The notes beneath the pieces were generated by a model, which did not search any database, was not told the origin of the DNA, and saw nothing but the letters and a program-made list of their open reading frames with translations. A stretch of DNA of 64,000 nucleotides from Oryzobacter faecalis (GTDB lineage Bacteria; Actinomycetota; Actinomycetes; Actinomycetales; Dermatophilaceae): NCBI RefSeq assembly GCF_046764005.1, contig NZ_JBKOFW010000002.1, positions 536,387-600,386 on the forward strand. Reading direction: 5' to 3'. The translations under genes and the position numbers were made by a program. Positions 15,755-23,831 of this stretch are shown here, piece by piece. Positions within the stretch are counted from its first letter, which is position 1, and each line of letters starts with the position of its first letter.

Positions 15755-17272
15755 TCAGGAGCGAGCGGCGACGTCCTCGACGACCTCCTCGACGTGGCGA
15801 GGCATGAACGCCACCGCGACGACGGCGGCCAGCGCCACGACGCCGGAGAGGACGAAGACGGCGTGGATCGCGGGTTCGAGGACGGCCGGCGGCACCGCGT
15901 CCAGGCTCGCCGGGTCGTGGCCGAGGCGACCGCGGACCACCGCGTTCGCGACCGCGCCGAAGACCGCGACGCCGACCGCGCTGCCGATGGAGCGGGCGAA
16001 GAGCGTCGCCCCGGTCGCGACCCCGCGGCGGTCCCACCCCACCGCTGCCTGGGCCGCGACGATGGCGGGGCTCGCGACCCAGCCGAAGCCCAGGCCCATG
16101 ACGAAGTTCGGGGCCGCGAGGTGCACCACCGAGCTCGACCCGTCGACGGTGAGGAGCAGCCCCGACCCGGCGAGCGCCACCACGGCGCCCAGCATCATCG
16201 TCGACCGGAACCCGAACCGCAGGTAGAGCCGCCCGGCGGTCGTCGCGGCGACCGGCCACCCGATCGTCATCGCCGCGAGGGCGAACCCGGCGACGATGGC
16301 CCCCGTGCCGAGCACCCCCTGCGCGAACAGCGGCACGTACGAGGTCAGCCCGAGCAGCAGCACACCGATGACGAGGGAGGCCGCCATCGCCGTCCCGACC
16401 ACCCGGTGGCGGAACACCCACAGCGGCAGCACCGGCTCGGCTGCCCGCCGCTCCACGAGGAGGAAGGCGGCGAGCAGCACCGCGGCCGCCGCGAGCAGCC
16501 CGACGCTCGCCGGCGAGGACCACGCCCACACGACGCCGCCCTCGAGAAGCGCGACGAGCAGGGCCACGGTGCCGAGGGTCAGCAGGAGCGACCCGAGGAC
16601 GTCGACCCGTGGGCGTACGGCCCCCGCCTCGCGCGCGGGCCGGCGCTCGTCGAACCGGCGCCACAGCATCCACGCCGCGACGGCGCCGAGAGGGAGGTTG
16701 ACGAGGAAGATCCAGCGCCACGACAGGTAGTCGGCGAAGATCCCGCCCAGCGTCGGGCCGATGAGCGAGGACGCCGCCCACACGGCGGCGATGTACCCCT
16801 GCACGGTCGCGCGCTCGGCGAGGGAGTAGATGTCGCCGACGATCGTCATCCCCACCGGCTGCACCGCCCCGGCGCCCAGGCCCTGGACCGCCCGGAACGC
16901 GACGAGGCTGCCCATCGACCACGCCACGCCGCACAGCAGCGACCCGACGACGAACAGCCCGACCCCCACGAGCATGACCGGCTTGCGGCCCACGAGGTCG
17001 GACACCTTGCCGAACAACGGCACCGACACCGCCTGGGCGAGCAGGTACACGGAGAACAGCCAGGGGAACTGGGTCAGCCCGCCGAGGTCGTCCACGACCG
17101 CGGGCACCGCCGCCGCGAGGATCGTCGCGTCGATCGCCACCAGCCCTGTGCTCAGCATGACGGCGAGGAGGACGGGCCCGCGTTCGCTCCCCAGCCCCAC
17201 CGAGGCGCGCGAGACCGGGGTCGGGGCGGAGGACGTCACGACAGGCGGCAACCCCGGACGGCGGCGGTCCAT
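15755..17272 (-). CDS. MFS transporter, DHA2/EmrB-QacA type (14 helices)
   Basis: A 505-residue drug:H+ antiporter-like protein. Key stretches are STGLVAIDATILAAAVPAVVDDLG (motif D region), FGKVSDLVGRKPVMLVG (motif A) and RAVQGLGAGAVQPVGM (motif B), plus SSLIGPTLGGIFADYLSWRWIFLVNLPLG (motif C), all hallmarks of the QacA/EmrB family. Substrate is unknown. ATG 17272 is used; GTG 17239 is an alternative start that would shorten the cytoplasmic tail. It is divergent from the M20 peptidase gene with only about 22 bases between them, so their promoters must overlap the coding ends. Confidence 0.9.
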   Translation of the reverse strand: MDRRRPGLPPVVTSSAPTPVSRASVGLGSERGPVLLAVMLSTGLVAIDATILAAAVPAVVDDLGGLTQFPWLFSVYLLAQAVSVPLFGKVSDLVGRKPVMLVGVGLFVVGSLLCGVAWSMGSLVAFRAVQGLGAGAVQPVGMTIVGDIYSLAERATVQGYIAAVWAASSLIGPTLGGIFADYLSWRWIFLVNLPLGAVAAWMLWRRFDERRPAREAGAVRPRVDVLGSLLLTLGTVALLVALLEGGVVWAWSSPASVGLLAAAAVLLAAFLLVERRAAEPVLPLWVFRHRVVGTAMAASLVIGVLLLGLTSYVPLFAQGVLGTGAIVAGFALAAMTIGWPVAATTAGRLYLRFGFRSTMMLGAVVALAGSGLLLTVDGSSSVVHLAAPNFVMGLGFGWVASPAIVAAQAAVGWDRRGVATGATLFARSIGSAVGVAVFGAVANAVVRGRLGHDPASLDAVPPAVLEPAIHAVFVLSGVVALAAVVAVAFMPRHVEEVVEDVAARS

Positions 17273-17294
17273 TCCGCGTCGAGGCCCCTAGCCT

Positions 17295-18572
17295 GTGTCC
17301 GTGACCGAGCTGACGAGCGCCGAGCAGCGGGTCCTGGACGCCCTCGACGAGGACGAGCTCGTCGCGACGCTCGTCGAGCTCGTGCGGGTCCCGAGCGTCA
17401 CGGGGACCGACGCCGAGGCCGACCTCCAGCACGTGGTCGCCCGCTGGTACGAGGAGGCGGGGCTCGAGGTCGACCTCTGGTCGCTCGACCTCGACGCGCT
17501 GCGCTCCGACCCCGAGTTCCCCGGGACGGAGGCCCCGCGCACCGAGGGACACGGGCTCGTGGGCACCGGACCCGGCGAGGGCGTGCCGGGCCTCGTCCTC
17601 CAGGGGCACATCGACGTCGTGCCCACGGGCGACCTCGCGAAGTGGGCTGGTGGAGAGGCGTTCTCGGCGCGCGTCGACGGCGGTGTCCTCCACGGACGCG
17701 GCGCGTGCGACATGAAGGCCGGGGTCACCGCCAACCTCGCCGTCGCCCGGGCGCTGCACCGTTCGGGGGTCGCGCTCGAGCGGCGCCTCGCCCTCCACAG
17801 CGTGATCAGCGAGGAGGACGGCGGTCTCGGGGCGTTCGCGACCCTGCGGCGCGGCCATGGCGGCGACGTCGCCGTCATCACCGAGCCGACGAGCGGCAGG
17901 GTCGTGACGGCGAACGCCGGGGCCCTGACCTTCCGGCTCGAGGTGCCCGGTCGGGCGGCCCACGGCAGCACCCGCCTCGAGGGCGTCTCGGCCATCGACA
18001 CCTTCTTCCCGCTCCACGTCGCCCTGCGCGGGCTCGAGGCGCGGCGCAACGCCGACGCCGACCCCCGCTTCGCGAACACGCCGCTGCCGTACGGGATCTC
18101 GGTCGGAACCCTGCGCTCGGGCGACTGGGCGTCCTCCGTTCCCGACCTGCTCGTCGCCGAGGGCCGGATGGGCGTGCGGCTGGGGGAGGACCCGGCCGAC
18201 GCCCGGCAGGCGCTGGAGGAGGCCGTCGCCACGGCGGCCGCCGCCGACCCGTTCCTGCGCGACCACCCGCCGGTGGTCACCTGGCCGGGGGGACAGTTCG
18301 CGTCGGGTCGGCTCCCCGAGGGCCACGGCCTGGTCGGGGAGGTCGTCGACGCCGTCGCCGTGGTGAGCGGGCGTCATCCGGAGGAGGGCGCCGCCCCGTA
18401 CGGCTCGGACCTGCGTCTCTACGCGGGGGTCGGCGGCATCCCGACGCTCCAGTACGGGCCGGGTGACGTCCGGCTCGCCCACGCGCCGAGGGAGTCGGTG
18501 CCGCTGGCCGAGGTCGTCGAGGTCGCCCGGGCCCTCGCGCTCCTGGCCGCCCGCCGGCTCGGCGCCCACTGA
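17295..18572 (+). CDS. M20 family metallopeptidase (ArgE/DapE/dipeptidase type)
   Basis: A 425-residue zinc deacylase or peptidase. Metal ligands and catalytic residues are visible in LQGHIDVVPTGD (about 96-107), GRGACDMKAGV (about 134-144), SVISEEDGGLGAF (about 173-185, the Glu-Glu pair) and VITEPTSG (about 196). The family includes acetylornithine deacetylase, succinyl-diaminopimelate desuccinylase and peptidases, and no operon partner helps choose. GTG 17295 and GTG 17301 are both possible starts. Confidence 0.87.
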   Translation: MSVTELTSAEQRVLDALDEDELVATLVELVRVPSVTGTDAEADLQHVVARWYEEAGLEVDLWSLDLDALRSDPEFPGTEAPRTEGHGLVGTGPGEGVPGLVLQGHIDVVPTGDLAKWAGGEAFSARVDGGVLHGRGACDMKAGVTANLAVARALHRSGVALERRLALHSVISEEDGGLGAFATLRRGHGGDVAVITEPTSGRVVTANAGALTFRLEVPGRAAHGSTRLEGVSAIDTFFPLHVALRGLEARRNADADPRFANTPLPYGISVGTLRSGDWASSVPDLLVAEGRMGVRLGEDPADARQALEEAVATAAAADPFLRDHPPVVTWPGGQFASGRLPEGHGLVGEVVDAVAVVSGRHPEEGAAPYGSDLRLYAGVGGIPTLQYGPGDVRLAHAPRESVPLAEVVEVARALALLAARRLGAH

Positions 18573-18580
18573 CGCGGGAG

Positions 18581-19705
18581 TCAGTCGAGGTCGAGGGCCT
18601 CGTCGGGGCGCAAGGGGTGCAGGTCGCCCAGCGACTCGGCGACCACGATGGCCGTGTCGCCCTGCGCCAGACGGAAGTCGGACGGCGGGTTGGCGAGCGT
18701 CCGCTCGCCCCGGGCCACCGCGAGGAGGGTGGCGCTGTGCTCGCCGCGCAGCCGCTTCGACAGGTCGTCGAGCCCGAGGTCGACGTACTCGTCGGGCAGC
18801 CGCACGCGGTACAGCTCGGACCCCTCACCGCCGGAGACCATGTCGGTGACGAGGGCCGCGATGCCCGGGTAGAGCGCCGTCCGCGCCAGCAGGCGCGACG
18901 CGAGCCGCGACGTCACGAGGATCTCGTCGGCGTGCGCCCGGCGCACGTGCTCGACGTGCTTGGGGTTGTTGACCTCGACGACGGTCCGCACCTGCGGCGC
19001 CATCGACTCGATCGCCAGCACGCACAGGATGGAGCGCATGTCGGCCTCGTTGCTCGTGTCCGACGGGCAGATGATCGCGGCGGCGGCCTCGGGGACGCCC
19101 GCGCGCTCGAGGTCCTCGGCGCTCGTCGTGTCGCCGCGCACGAAGTAGCAGCCCGGGCCGGCCGGACTGCGCTCGCTGTCGTGGAGGACGACGACCTTCG
19201 CGTCGAACTCGTCGCCCTTGAGCTCCTCGATGAGCTCGCGGGCCGTCCCGTTCCAGCCGCAGACGACGATGTGGTCGCGGTACCCGGCAGCGCCCATCCC
19301 CTGACCCTCCTTGAGCAGGAACTCGATGACGAAGCCGACGATCGCGGCCGTGAGCGCGGCGACGATCGCCACGCCGAAGAAGGCGAGCAGCCAGCCGACG
19401 AGGTAGCCCCCGCCGCTCGTGACGAAGCTCGCGTCGCCGGAGCCGATGACCGTCGTGACGGCCCAGTACCCGGAGTCGACGAGGCCGCCGAGGGAGCGCT
19501 TCTCGGGTTCGAGGACCGTGACGACGACGGTGGCGACGACGACGATGCCCGTGAGCGAGAGGACGAGGGTGCGGAAGAAGTGCAGGTCCAGGCCGGCGCT
19601 GATCCGGTTGGCGTGGAACGCGACCCGCCGGAGGGCGGGGACGGCGGCGAGGGCGCGGAGCGGCGCGCGGAGGACGTGGAGCACCCACGTCCGGACACGC
19701 CTCAC
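18581..19705 (-). CDS. RCK-domain ion channel (two-TM potassium-channel-like) with odd filter
   Basis: A 374-residue membrane protein: helix FFRTLVLSLTGIVVVATVVVTVL (about 43-65), a pore segment with TTVIGSGD (about 84-91), a second helix LVGWLLAFFGVAIVAALTAAIVGFVIEFLL, then a TrkA-N/RCK domain starting HIVVCGWNGTARELI and a TrkA-C-like C-terminus. The pore segment differs from the potassium filter TVGYGD: it has an extra residue and Ser in place of Tyr, so ion selectivity is uncertain. It is convergent with the M20 gene; ACTGAC/GTCAGT (18568-18585) lies between them. Confidence 0.85.
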   Translation of the reverse strand: MRRVRTWVLHVLRAPLRALAAVPALRRVAFHANRISAGLDLHFFRTLVLSLTGIVVVATVVVTVLEPEKRSLGGLVDSGYWAVTTVIGSGDASFVTSGGGYLVGWLLAFFGVAIVAALTAAIVGFVIEFLLKEGQGMGAAGYRDHIVVCGWNGTARELIEELKGDEFDAKVVVLHDSERSPAGPGCYFVRGDTTSAEDLERAGVPEAAAAIICPSDTSNEADMRSILCVLAIESMAPQVRTVVEVNNPKHVEHVRRAHADEILVTSRLASRLLARTALYPGIAALVTDMVSGGEGSELYRVRLPDEYVDLGLDDLSKRLRGEHSATLLAVARGERTLANPPSDFRLAQGDTAIVVAESLGDLHPLRPDEALDLD

Positions 19706-19808
19706 GGGGGAGGCCCCGGCGACCGACCCATCGGCACAGTGTGGGGGCGTCGCGACCGACGCGACAAGACCCGTTCCGGTGGCCCGGCCCGGGTGGCACG
19801 ATGCCGGG

Positions 19809-20360
19809 ATGGCCCGGTTGCGCTACACCGCGATCTGTTCCCTCGACGGTTACGTCGCCGACGCCGAGGGAGGGTTCGGCTGGGCCGCACCCGACGAGGC
19901 GCTCCACCGTCTCGTCAACGACCTCGAGCGCGAGGTGGGCACGTACCTGTGCGGACGACGCGACTACGAGGTGATGAAGGTCTGGGAGACGATGCCCGGC
20001 GACGTCCCCGGCCCCGAGGGCGAGTACGCCCGCATCTGGCGGGCCGCCGAGAAGGTCGTCTACTCGACGACGCTCGAGGAGGTGTCGACGGCCCGCACCC
20101 GGCTCGAGTCGTCGTTCGACCCCGTGGCCGTCGAGGCACTCCTCGCCGACAGCGCCCTCGACGTCGGCATCGGCGGTCCGACCCTCGCGGCGGAGGCGTT
20201 CCGTGCAGGCCTCGTCGACGAGGTGCACCTCTTCCTCCACCCCGTCCTCGTCGGTGGCGGGCTGCGTGCGCTCCCCGACGAGGTGCGCCTCGACCTCGAC
20301 CTCCTCGCCGCCGACACGGTGGGGGAGGTCGTGCACCTGCACCACCGCGTCCGCCGCTGA
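19809..20360 (+). CDS. RibD C-terminal/dihydrofolate reductase-like protein
   Basis: A 183-residue member of the dihydrofolate-reductase-fold family found widely in actinobacteria. It starts LRYTAICSLDGYVADAEGGFGWAAPDE and contains LCGRRDYEVMKVW and DVGIGGPTLAAEAFRAGLVDEVHLFLHPVLVGGG, the family's NADPH-site and C-terminal signatures. Substrate is unknown. ATG 19809 immediately precedes the conserved N-terminus. Confidence 0.87.
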   Translation: MARLRYTAICSLDGYVADAEGGFGWAAPDEALHRLVNDLEREVGTYLCGRRDYEVMKVWETMPGDVPGPEGEYARIWRAAEKVVYSTTLEEVSTARTRLESSFDPVAVEALLADSALDVGIGGPTLAAEAFRAGLVDEVHLFLHPVLVGGGLRALPDEVRLDLDLLAADTVGEVVHLHHRVRR

Positions 20361-20367
20361 CCCGCCC

Positions 20368-20418
20368 CGAGTCGTGTGCCCGGGCGGCCGCCCCGGCAAC
20401 CACCTCAGCACACGACCC
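20368..20418. repeat. Family B palindrome, copy 3
   Basis: Begins CGAGTCGTGTGCCCGGGCGG and ends AGCACACGACCCGG, 8 bases after the reductase-like gene stop and 25 bases before the next start. Central pairing is imperfect compared with copy 1. Confidence 0.85.
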
Positions 20419-20442
20419 GGGGACAGTGGCAGAGTCGACCCG

Positions 20443-21480
20443 ATGACCGTGACCGACGTGACGATCGACGGGCTCCCGGAGCCGTTCACCGCCCGCACCC
20501 CCGGGACCGATGACGCTGGGCCGGTCGCGGACCTCCTCGCCGCCCACCAGCGTGCGGCCCGGGGGAGCGGTGCCCCGAACCGTGACGCCGTGCTCGCCCT
20601 GCTCGTCGGCACCGGGTCGTGGACCCGCCGGCAGGTGCTCGTCGACGACGGTGACGGCCGGCTCGCTGCCTGGCTCTCCGTGCACGACCGGGCGGCCGGG
20701 CGCACCGTCCTCGAGGTCACCGTGCACCCTGCGCTCGACCCCGCGACCGGGGCGACGCTCGCCGACGCCCTCTTCGGCGCCGGTGAGCGGCACGCCCTCG
20801 ACATCGCCCGGGCCCGGCGGCTGCGGTCCACCCTCCTCGACTCGGGCGCCTACGCCGACGACCCGCGCCAGCAGCGGTGGCTTGCGGCAGCGGGGTACGA
20901 GCACGTGCGGACCTGGCTGCAGATGTCACGGCCCGTCGACCCCGCGGAGGCAGGGTCGCTCCCGGCCCCGCGCGACGGCGTCGTCGTGCGCCCGGTCGAC
21001 CGGCACGACGACGGCCTGCCGGTCGCCCAGGACCTCCAGGACGTCCACCGCGTCCTCGAGGAGTCCTTCCAGGACCACTTCAGCAGCTACCGCGAGAGCT
21101 TCCCCGAGTTCGTCATGCGGCTGCGCGAGGACCCCGGCCACCGCTGGGACCACTGGTGGCTCGCCACCGTCGAGCAGCAGGACGGGAGCGTCCTGCCCGG
21201 GGGCGCCCTCGTGTCCTCGGTGCTCGGCCCGGACGCCGACGGCGTCGAGGGCAGCTACGTCGACTACATCGGGGTGCACCGCCGCTCGCGGGGCCGTGGG
21301 GTGGCGAAGGCGCTGTTGCACACCGTGATCGCCGACGCCGCGCAGCGCGGGCGCAACCGGGTCGGCCTCGAGGTCGACGCCGACTCACCGACCGGGGCCG
21401 ACGGCCTCTACCTCGCGATGGGGTGGGTCACGGCGTACCGGACCCAGTCCTGGCACCGCGACCTCGACGTCCCCCGCTGA
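20443..21480 (+). CDS. Tandem GNAT acetyltransferase
   Basis: 345 residues with two GNAT folds, the arrangement seen in mycothiol synthase and related proteins. The C-terminal fold has VDYIGVHRRSRGRGVAKALLHTVI (about 262-285), the acetyl-CoA loop, and LEVDADSPTGADGLYLAMGW at the end. The N-terminal fold is degenerate (TVLEVTVHPALDPATGATLADALF). This is not clearly MshD and the acceptor is unknown. ATG 20443 lies right after the family B palindrome. The stop codon is part of a terminator stem. Confidence 0.86.
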   Translation: MTVTDVTIDGLPEPFTARTPGTDDAGPVADLLAAHQRAARGSGAPNRDAVLALLVGTGSWTRRQVLVDDGDGRLAAWLSVHDRAAGRTVLEVTVHPALDPATGATLADALFGAGERHALDIARARRLRSTLLDSGAYADDPRQQRWLAAAGYEHVRTWLQMSRPVDPAEAGSLPAPRDGVVVRPVDRHDDGLPVAQDLQDVHRVLEESFQDHFSSYRESFPEFVMRLREDPGHRWDHWWLATVEQQDGSVLPGGALVSSVLGPDADGVEGSYVDYIGVHRRSRGRGVAKALLHTVIADAAQRGRNRVGLEVDADSPTGADGLYLAMGWVTAYRTQSWHRDLDVPR

Positions 21481-21518
21481 CCCCGGCTCGCACCGGTCCG
21501 GGCCGGGGTCAGCGGGGG
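21471..21518. terminator. Bidirectional terminator overlapping a stop codon
   Basis: A perfect 16-base stem: CCCCCGCTGACCCCGG at 21471-21486 pairs with 21503-21518 around a 16-base loop. The GNAT stop TGA is inside the left arm and the convergent AMIN-like gene ends 7 bases beyond the right arm. Confidence 0.85.
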
Positions 21519-21524
21519 CCGCGG

Positions 21525-21953
21525 TCAGCCGGTGCGGACGTCGATGACGAGGCGGCTGGGGCTGGTCAGCACGAGGACCCGGAACGGCCGCTGACGGTCG
21601 AGGCCGACGAAGGTCTGCGCCAGCGCCTCGAAGCCGCCGCAGATCGACGGGGCCGCGGCGAACACCGTCCCGCGCAGGTCGGGGGCGGACCGCTCCGGGC
21701 ACTCGCTGTTGCCGTCAACGCCCGGGTACCCGATCGAGCTGACGTACACCTCGAGCCACGCCCTCCCAGCGACGTGTACCGGCTCACCGGACGGGTCGGC
21801 GATCGGTTCGTCGACGTATCGGACGGCGTAGTGCGGCCTGCCCCGGCCCTCGAACTGATGGACGACCCGGTCGAAGCCAGCGTGGCGGCCCACGCGCACC
21901 GAGGACCACGTGCCGAGGTCCGGGCCGAGCTCGGGGAACGTCGGTGACTGCAC
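21525..21953 (-). CDS. AMIN-like domain protein lacking its export signal
   Basis: A 142-residue protein with the actinobacterial AMIN-like domain: GRHAGFDRVVHQFEGRGRPHYAVRYVDEPI (about 22-51), HVAGRAWLEVYV, and the C-terminal FVGLDRQRPFRVLVLTSPSRLVIDV. Relatives are usually secreted or lipoproteins. Here the only start is GTG 21953; just upstream the same frame reads WQAGCALTP, resembling a lipobox end, but a stop codon lies four codons before it and the VOC gene ends about 85 bases away. The N-terminus therefore looks truncated and the product may stay in the cytoplasm or be non-functional. Confidence 0.75.
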   Translation of the reverse strand: MQSPTFPELGPDLGTWSSVRVGRHAGFDRVVHQFEGRGRPHYAVRYVDEPIADPSGEPVHVAGRAWLEVYVSSIGYPGVDGNSECPERSAPDLRGTVFAAAPSICGGFEALAQTFVGLDRQRPFRVLVLTSPSRLVIDVRTG

Positions 21954-22038
21954 GGGAGTGAGGGCGCAGCCGGCCTGCCATCGCCCCCTCTACGTCCGAC
22001 GCGGACCGTCGGTACCCAGTGGTCGTCTTTCCCCGCCG

Positions 22039-22716
22039 TCAGCCTCCGTCGTCATCCCCGGCGCGGTCGAGGCAGGTGCAGATGCACACCTTGTTGCCCT
22101 CGGGGTCGGCGAGGACGGTGAACGAGGGCGCCTCGGAGTCGTCGGCGACCGTGCCGCCGGCGGCCAGCGCCGCGGCGATCCGCTCGTCGGCCACCTCCGG
22201 GGCGAGCCAGACGTCCCAGTGCCAGCGCTGGCGCGACTCGTCGTGCGCCTCGGTGCCCTGGAACCACACGTGCGGCAACCCCGGCGCGAGGTCGACGACG
22301 TCGCCGCCCGCGTGGTGGTGGTCGGGGTCCCCCGTGAGCACCGCGGCCCAGAAGCGTGACTGCTCGGGGGTCGACCACGTGTCGAGCGCGAGCTCGAGCT
22401 GGACGACGAGCCCGGGCTCGGGCGTGAGCCCGTGCTCGCGGGCGACGGCGCTCACCGCGCGGGCCACCTCCACGTCGTCGGCAGTGCGCCACAGCCCCTT
22501 GTCGTGCCGCGTGGCCGACCGCAGGACGACGCTGCGGTGCCCCAGCGACACGTCGAGGTGGTCGGCCCGGGGCCCGGCGGCCGCGACCGCTGCCGCGACG
22601 AAGGCCGCACCCTCGGCGGTTCCGGCGGTGCGGAAGCGGGCGTGCAGGCCCTGGGCGAGGACGCGCCAGTCGTCGAGACCGGCCGCGAGGACATCGGCGT
22701 ACGTCAGTGGCTCCAT
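22039..22716 (-). CDS. Fusion of pterin carbinolamine dehydratase-like and VOC (glyoxalase-like) domains
   Basis: A 225-residue protein. Residues about 3-96 resemble 4a-hydroxytetrahydrobiopterin dehydratase: DDWRVLAQGLHARFRTAG, then RADHLDVSLGHRSVVLRSATRHDKGLW and DVEVARAVSAVAREHGL. Residues about 100-215 form a glyoxalase-like VOC domain with VQLELALDTWSTPEQSRFWAAVLTGDP and FTVLADPEGNKVCIC. Neither activity can be confirmed; the arrangement occurs as VOC family protein in actinobacteria. ATG 22716 is divergent from the patatin gene across 61 bases. Confidence 0.8.
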   Translation of the reverse strand: MEPLTYADVLAAGLDDWRVLAQGLHARFRTAGTAEGAAFVAAAVAAAGPRADHLDVSLGHRSVVLRSATRHDKGLWRTADDVEVARAVSAVAREHGLTPEPGLVVQLELALDTWSTPEQSRFWAAVLTGDPDHHHAGGDVVDLAPGLPHVWFQGTEAHDESRQRWHWDVWLAPEVADERIAAALAAGGTVADDSEAPSFTVLADPEGNKVCICTCLDRAGDDDGG

Positions 22717-22777
22717 GCCCCGACCCTGCCACCGGGCACCGACACGAGACCCGTCCGCACCGGGCTACCGTGAGCGC

Positions 22778-23773
22778 ATGGGACGACGCGTCGCCCTCGC
22801 GCTCGGGGCCGGGGGAGCCAGGGGCTATGCCCACATCGGGGCCGTGCAGGTCATCCGCGAGCGGGGCCACGAGATCGTCACCGTCGCCGGGACCTCGATG
22901 GGCGCCCTCGTCGGCGGCGTCACCGCGGCCGGGAAGCTCGACGAGTACACCGAGTGGGCCACGAGCCTGACCCAGTACGACGTGTGGCGGCTGCTCGACA
23001 TGAACCTCGGCGGCGGTGGGGCGATCCGGGCCGAGCGGGTCATCGGGAAGGTCGCCGACATCCTCGACGGCGCCCTCATCGAGGACTGCCCCATCCCGTT
23101 CACCGCCGTCGCCACCGACCTCAACAACCGTCGCGAGGTCTGGTTCCAGCGGGGGCCGGTGGCCACGGCCATCCGGGCGTCGGTGGCGATCCCGAGCCTG
23201 GTGACCCCGGTCGTCGTCGGAGGGCGCCTCCTCGTCGACGGCGGCCTGATGAACCCCGTCCCGATCGAGCCGACGACGGCCGTCACCTCCGACCTCACCA
23301 TCGCGGTCAGCCTCCAGGCCGGGCACACGCGCGGCGTCGACATCGAGCCGGCCTCCCCGGTCCGGTCGATGTCGGCCCTGGGGGAGTCCGTGCGCTCACT
23401 CACCTCGCGCGTCGCGGCTCGCATCGTGCCCGAGCGGCTGGCCGAGAGCGGAGCGGACGCCGTTGCGCCGCAGGCCGATCCGGGTGCTGAGGTCGCGCCC
23501 ACCGCCTCACCCGAGCGCGAGGCCTCACCGGCCGAGGACGGCCCGGGCTACCTCCCGGCGCCGAAGGACCTGTCGTCGACCGAGGTCTTCAACCGCTCGT
23601 TCGACACCATGGCCTCGCTCATCACGCGGTACCGGATGGCGAGCAACCCGCCGGACGTCCTCGTCAGCGTGCCCTCCGACGCGTGCCGGACGATGGACTT
23701 CCACCGTGCGGCCGAGATGGTCGCCCTCGGCCGCCGGCTCACCGAGCAGGCGCTCGACGCGGCCGGCCTCTGA
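22778..23773 (+). CDS. Patatin-like phospholipase (RssA-type)
   Basis: 331 residues with the full patatin catalytic set: glycine-rich ALGAGGARGYAHIGAV (about 8-23), nucleophile GTSMGALVGG (Ser at about 41) and the Asp in LLVDGGLMNPVP (about 157). The centre contains an Ala/Pro/Glu-rich insertion (about 230-255) followed by a helical C-terminus with NRSFDTMASLITRYRM. It likely hydrolyses acyl esters of membrane lipids. ATG 22778 follows GTGAGCGC without a strong ribosome site. Confidence 0.9.
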   Translation: MGRRVALALGAGGARGYAHIGAVQVIRERGHEIVTVAGTSMGALVGGVTAAGKLDEYTEWATSLTQYDVWRLLDMNLGGGGAIRAERVIGKVADILDGALIEDCPIPFTAVATDLNNRREVWFQRGPVATAIRASVAIPSLVTPVVVGGRLLVDGGLMNPVPIEPTTAVTSDLTIAVSLQAGHTRGVDIEPASPVRSMSALGESVRSLTSRVAARIVPERLAESGADAVAPQADPGAEVAPTASPEREASPAEDGPGYLPAPKDLSSTEVFNRSFDTMASLITRYRMASNPPDVLVSVPSDACRTMDFHRAAEMVALGRRLTEQALDAAGL

Positions 23774-23782
23774 CACACGTGC

Positions 23783-23818
23783 CGGTGCCGGGGCCCGGAC
23801 ACCCGGACCCCGGCACCG
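23783..23818. terminator. Terminator hairpin between convergent genes
   Basis: CGGTGCCGGGG (23783-23793) pairs perfectly with CCCCGGCACCG (23808-23818) around 14 bases that can pair further. It separates the patatin gene from the convergent secreted-protein gene. Confidence 0.75.
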
Positions 23819-23831
23819 CGGCGAGGTGGCC

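Noticed and set aside
15468..18569. 1033-codon minus-strand open frame
   Set aside because: Shadow of the DHA2 MFS and M20 genes; residue content is Arg/Gly/Ala low complexity.
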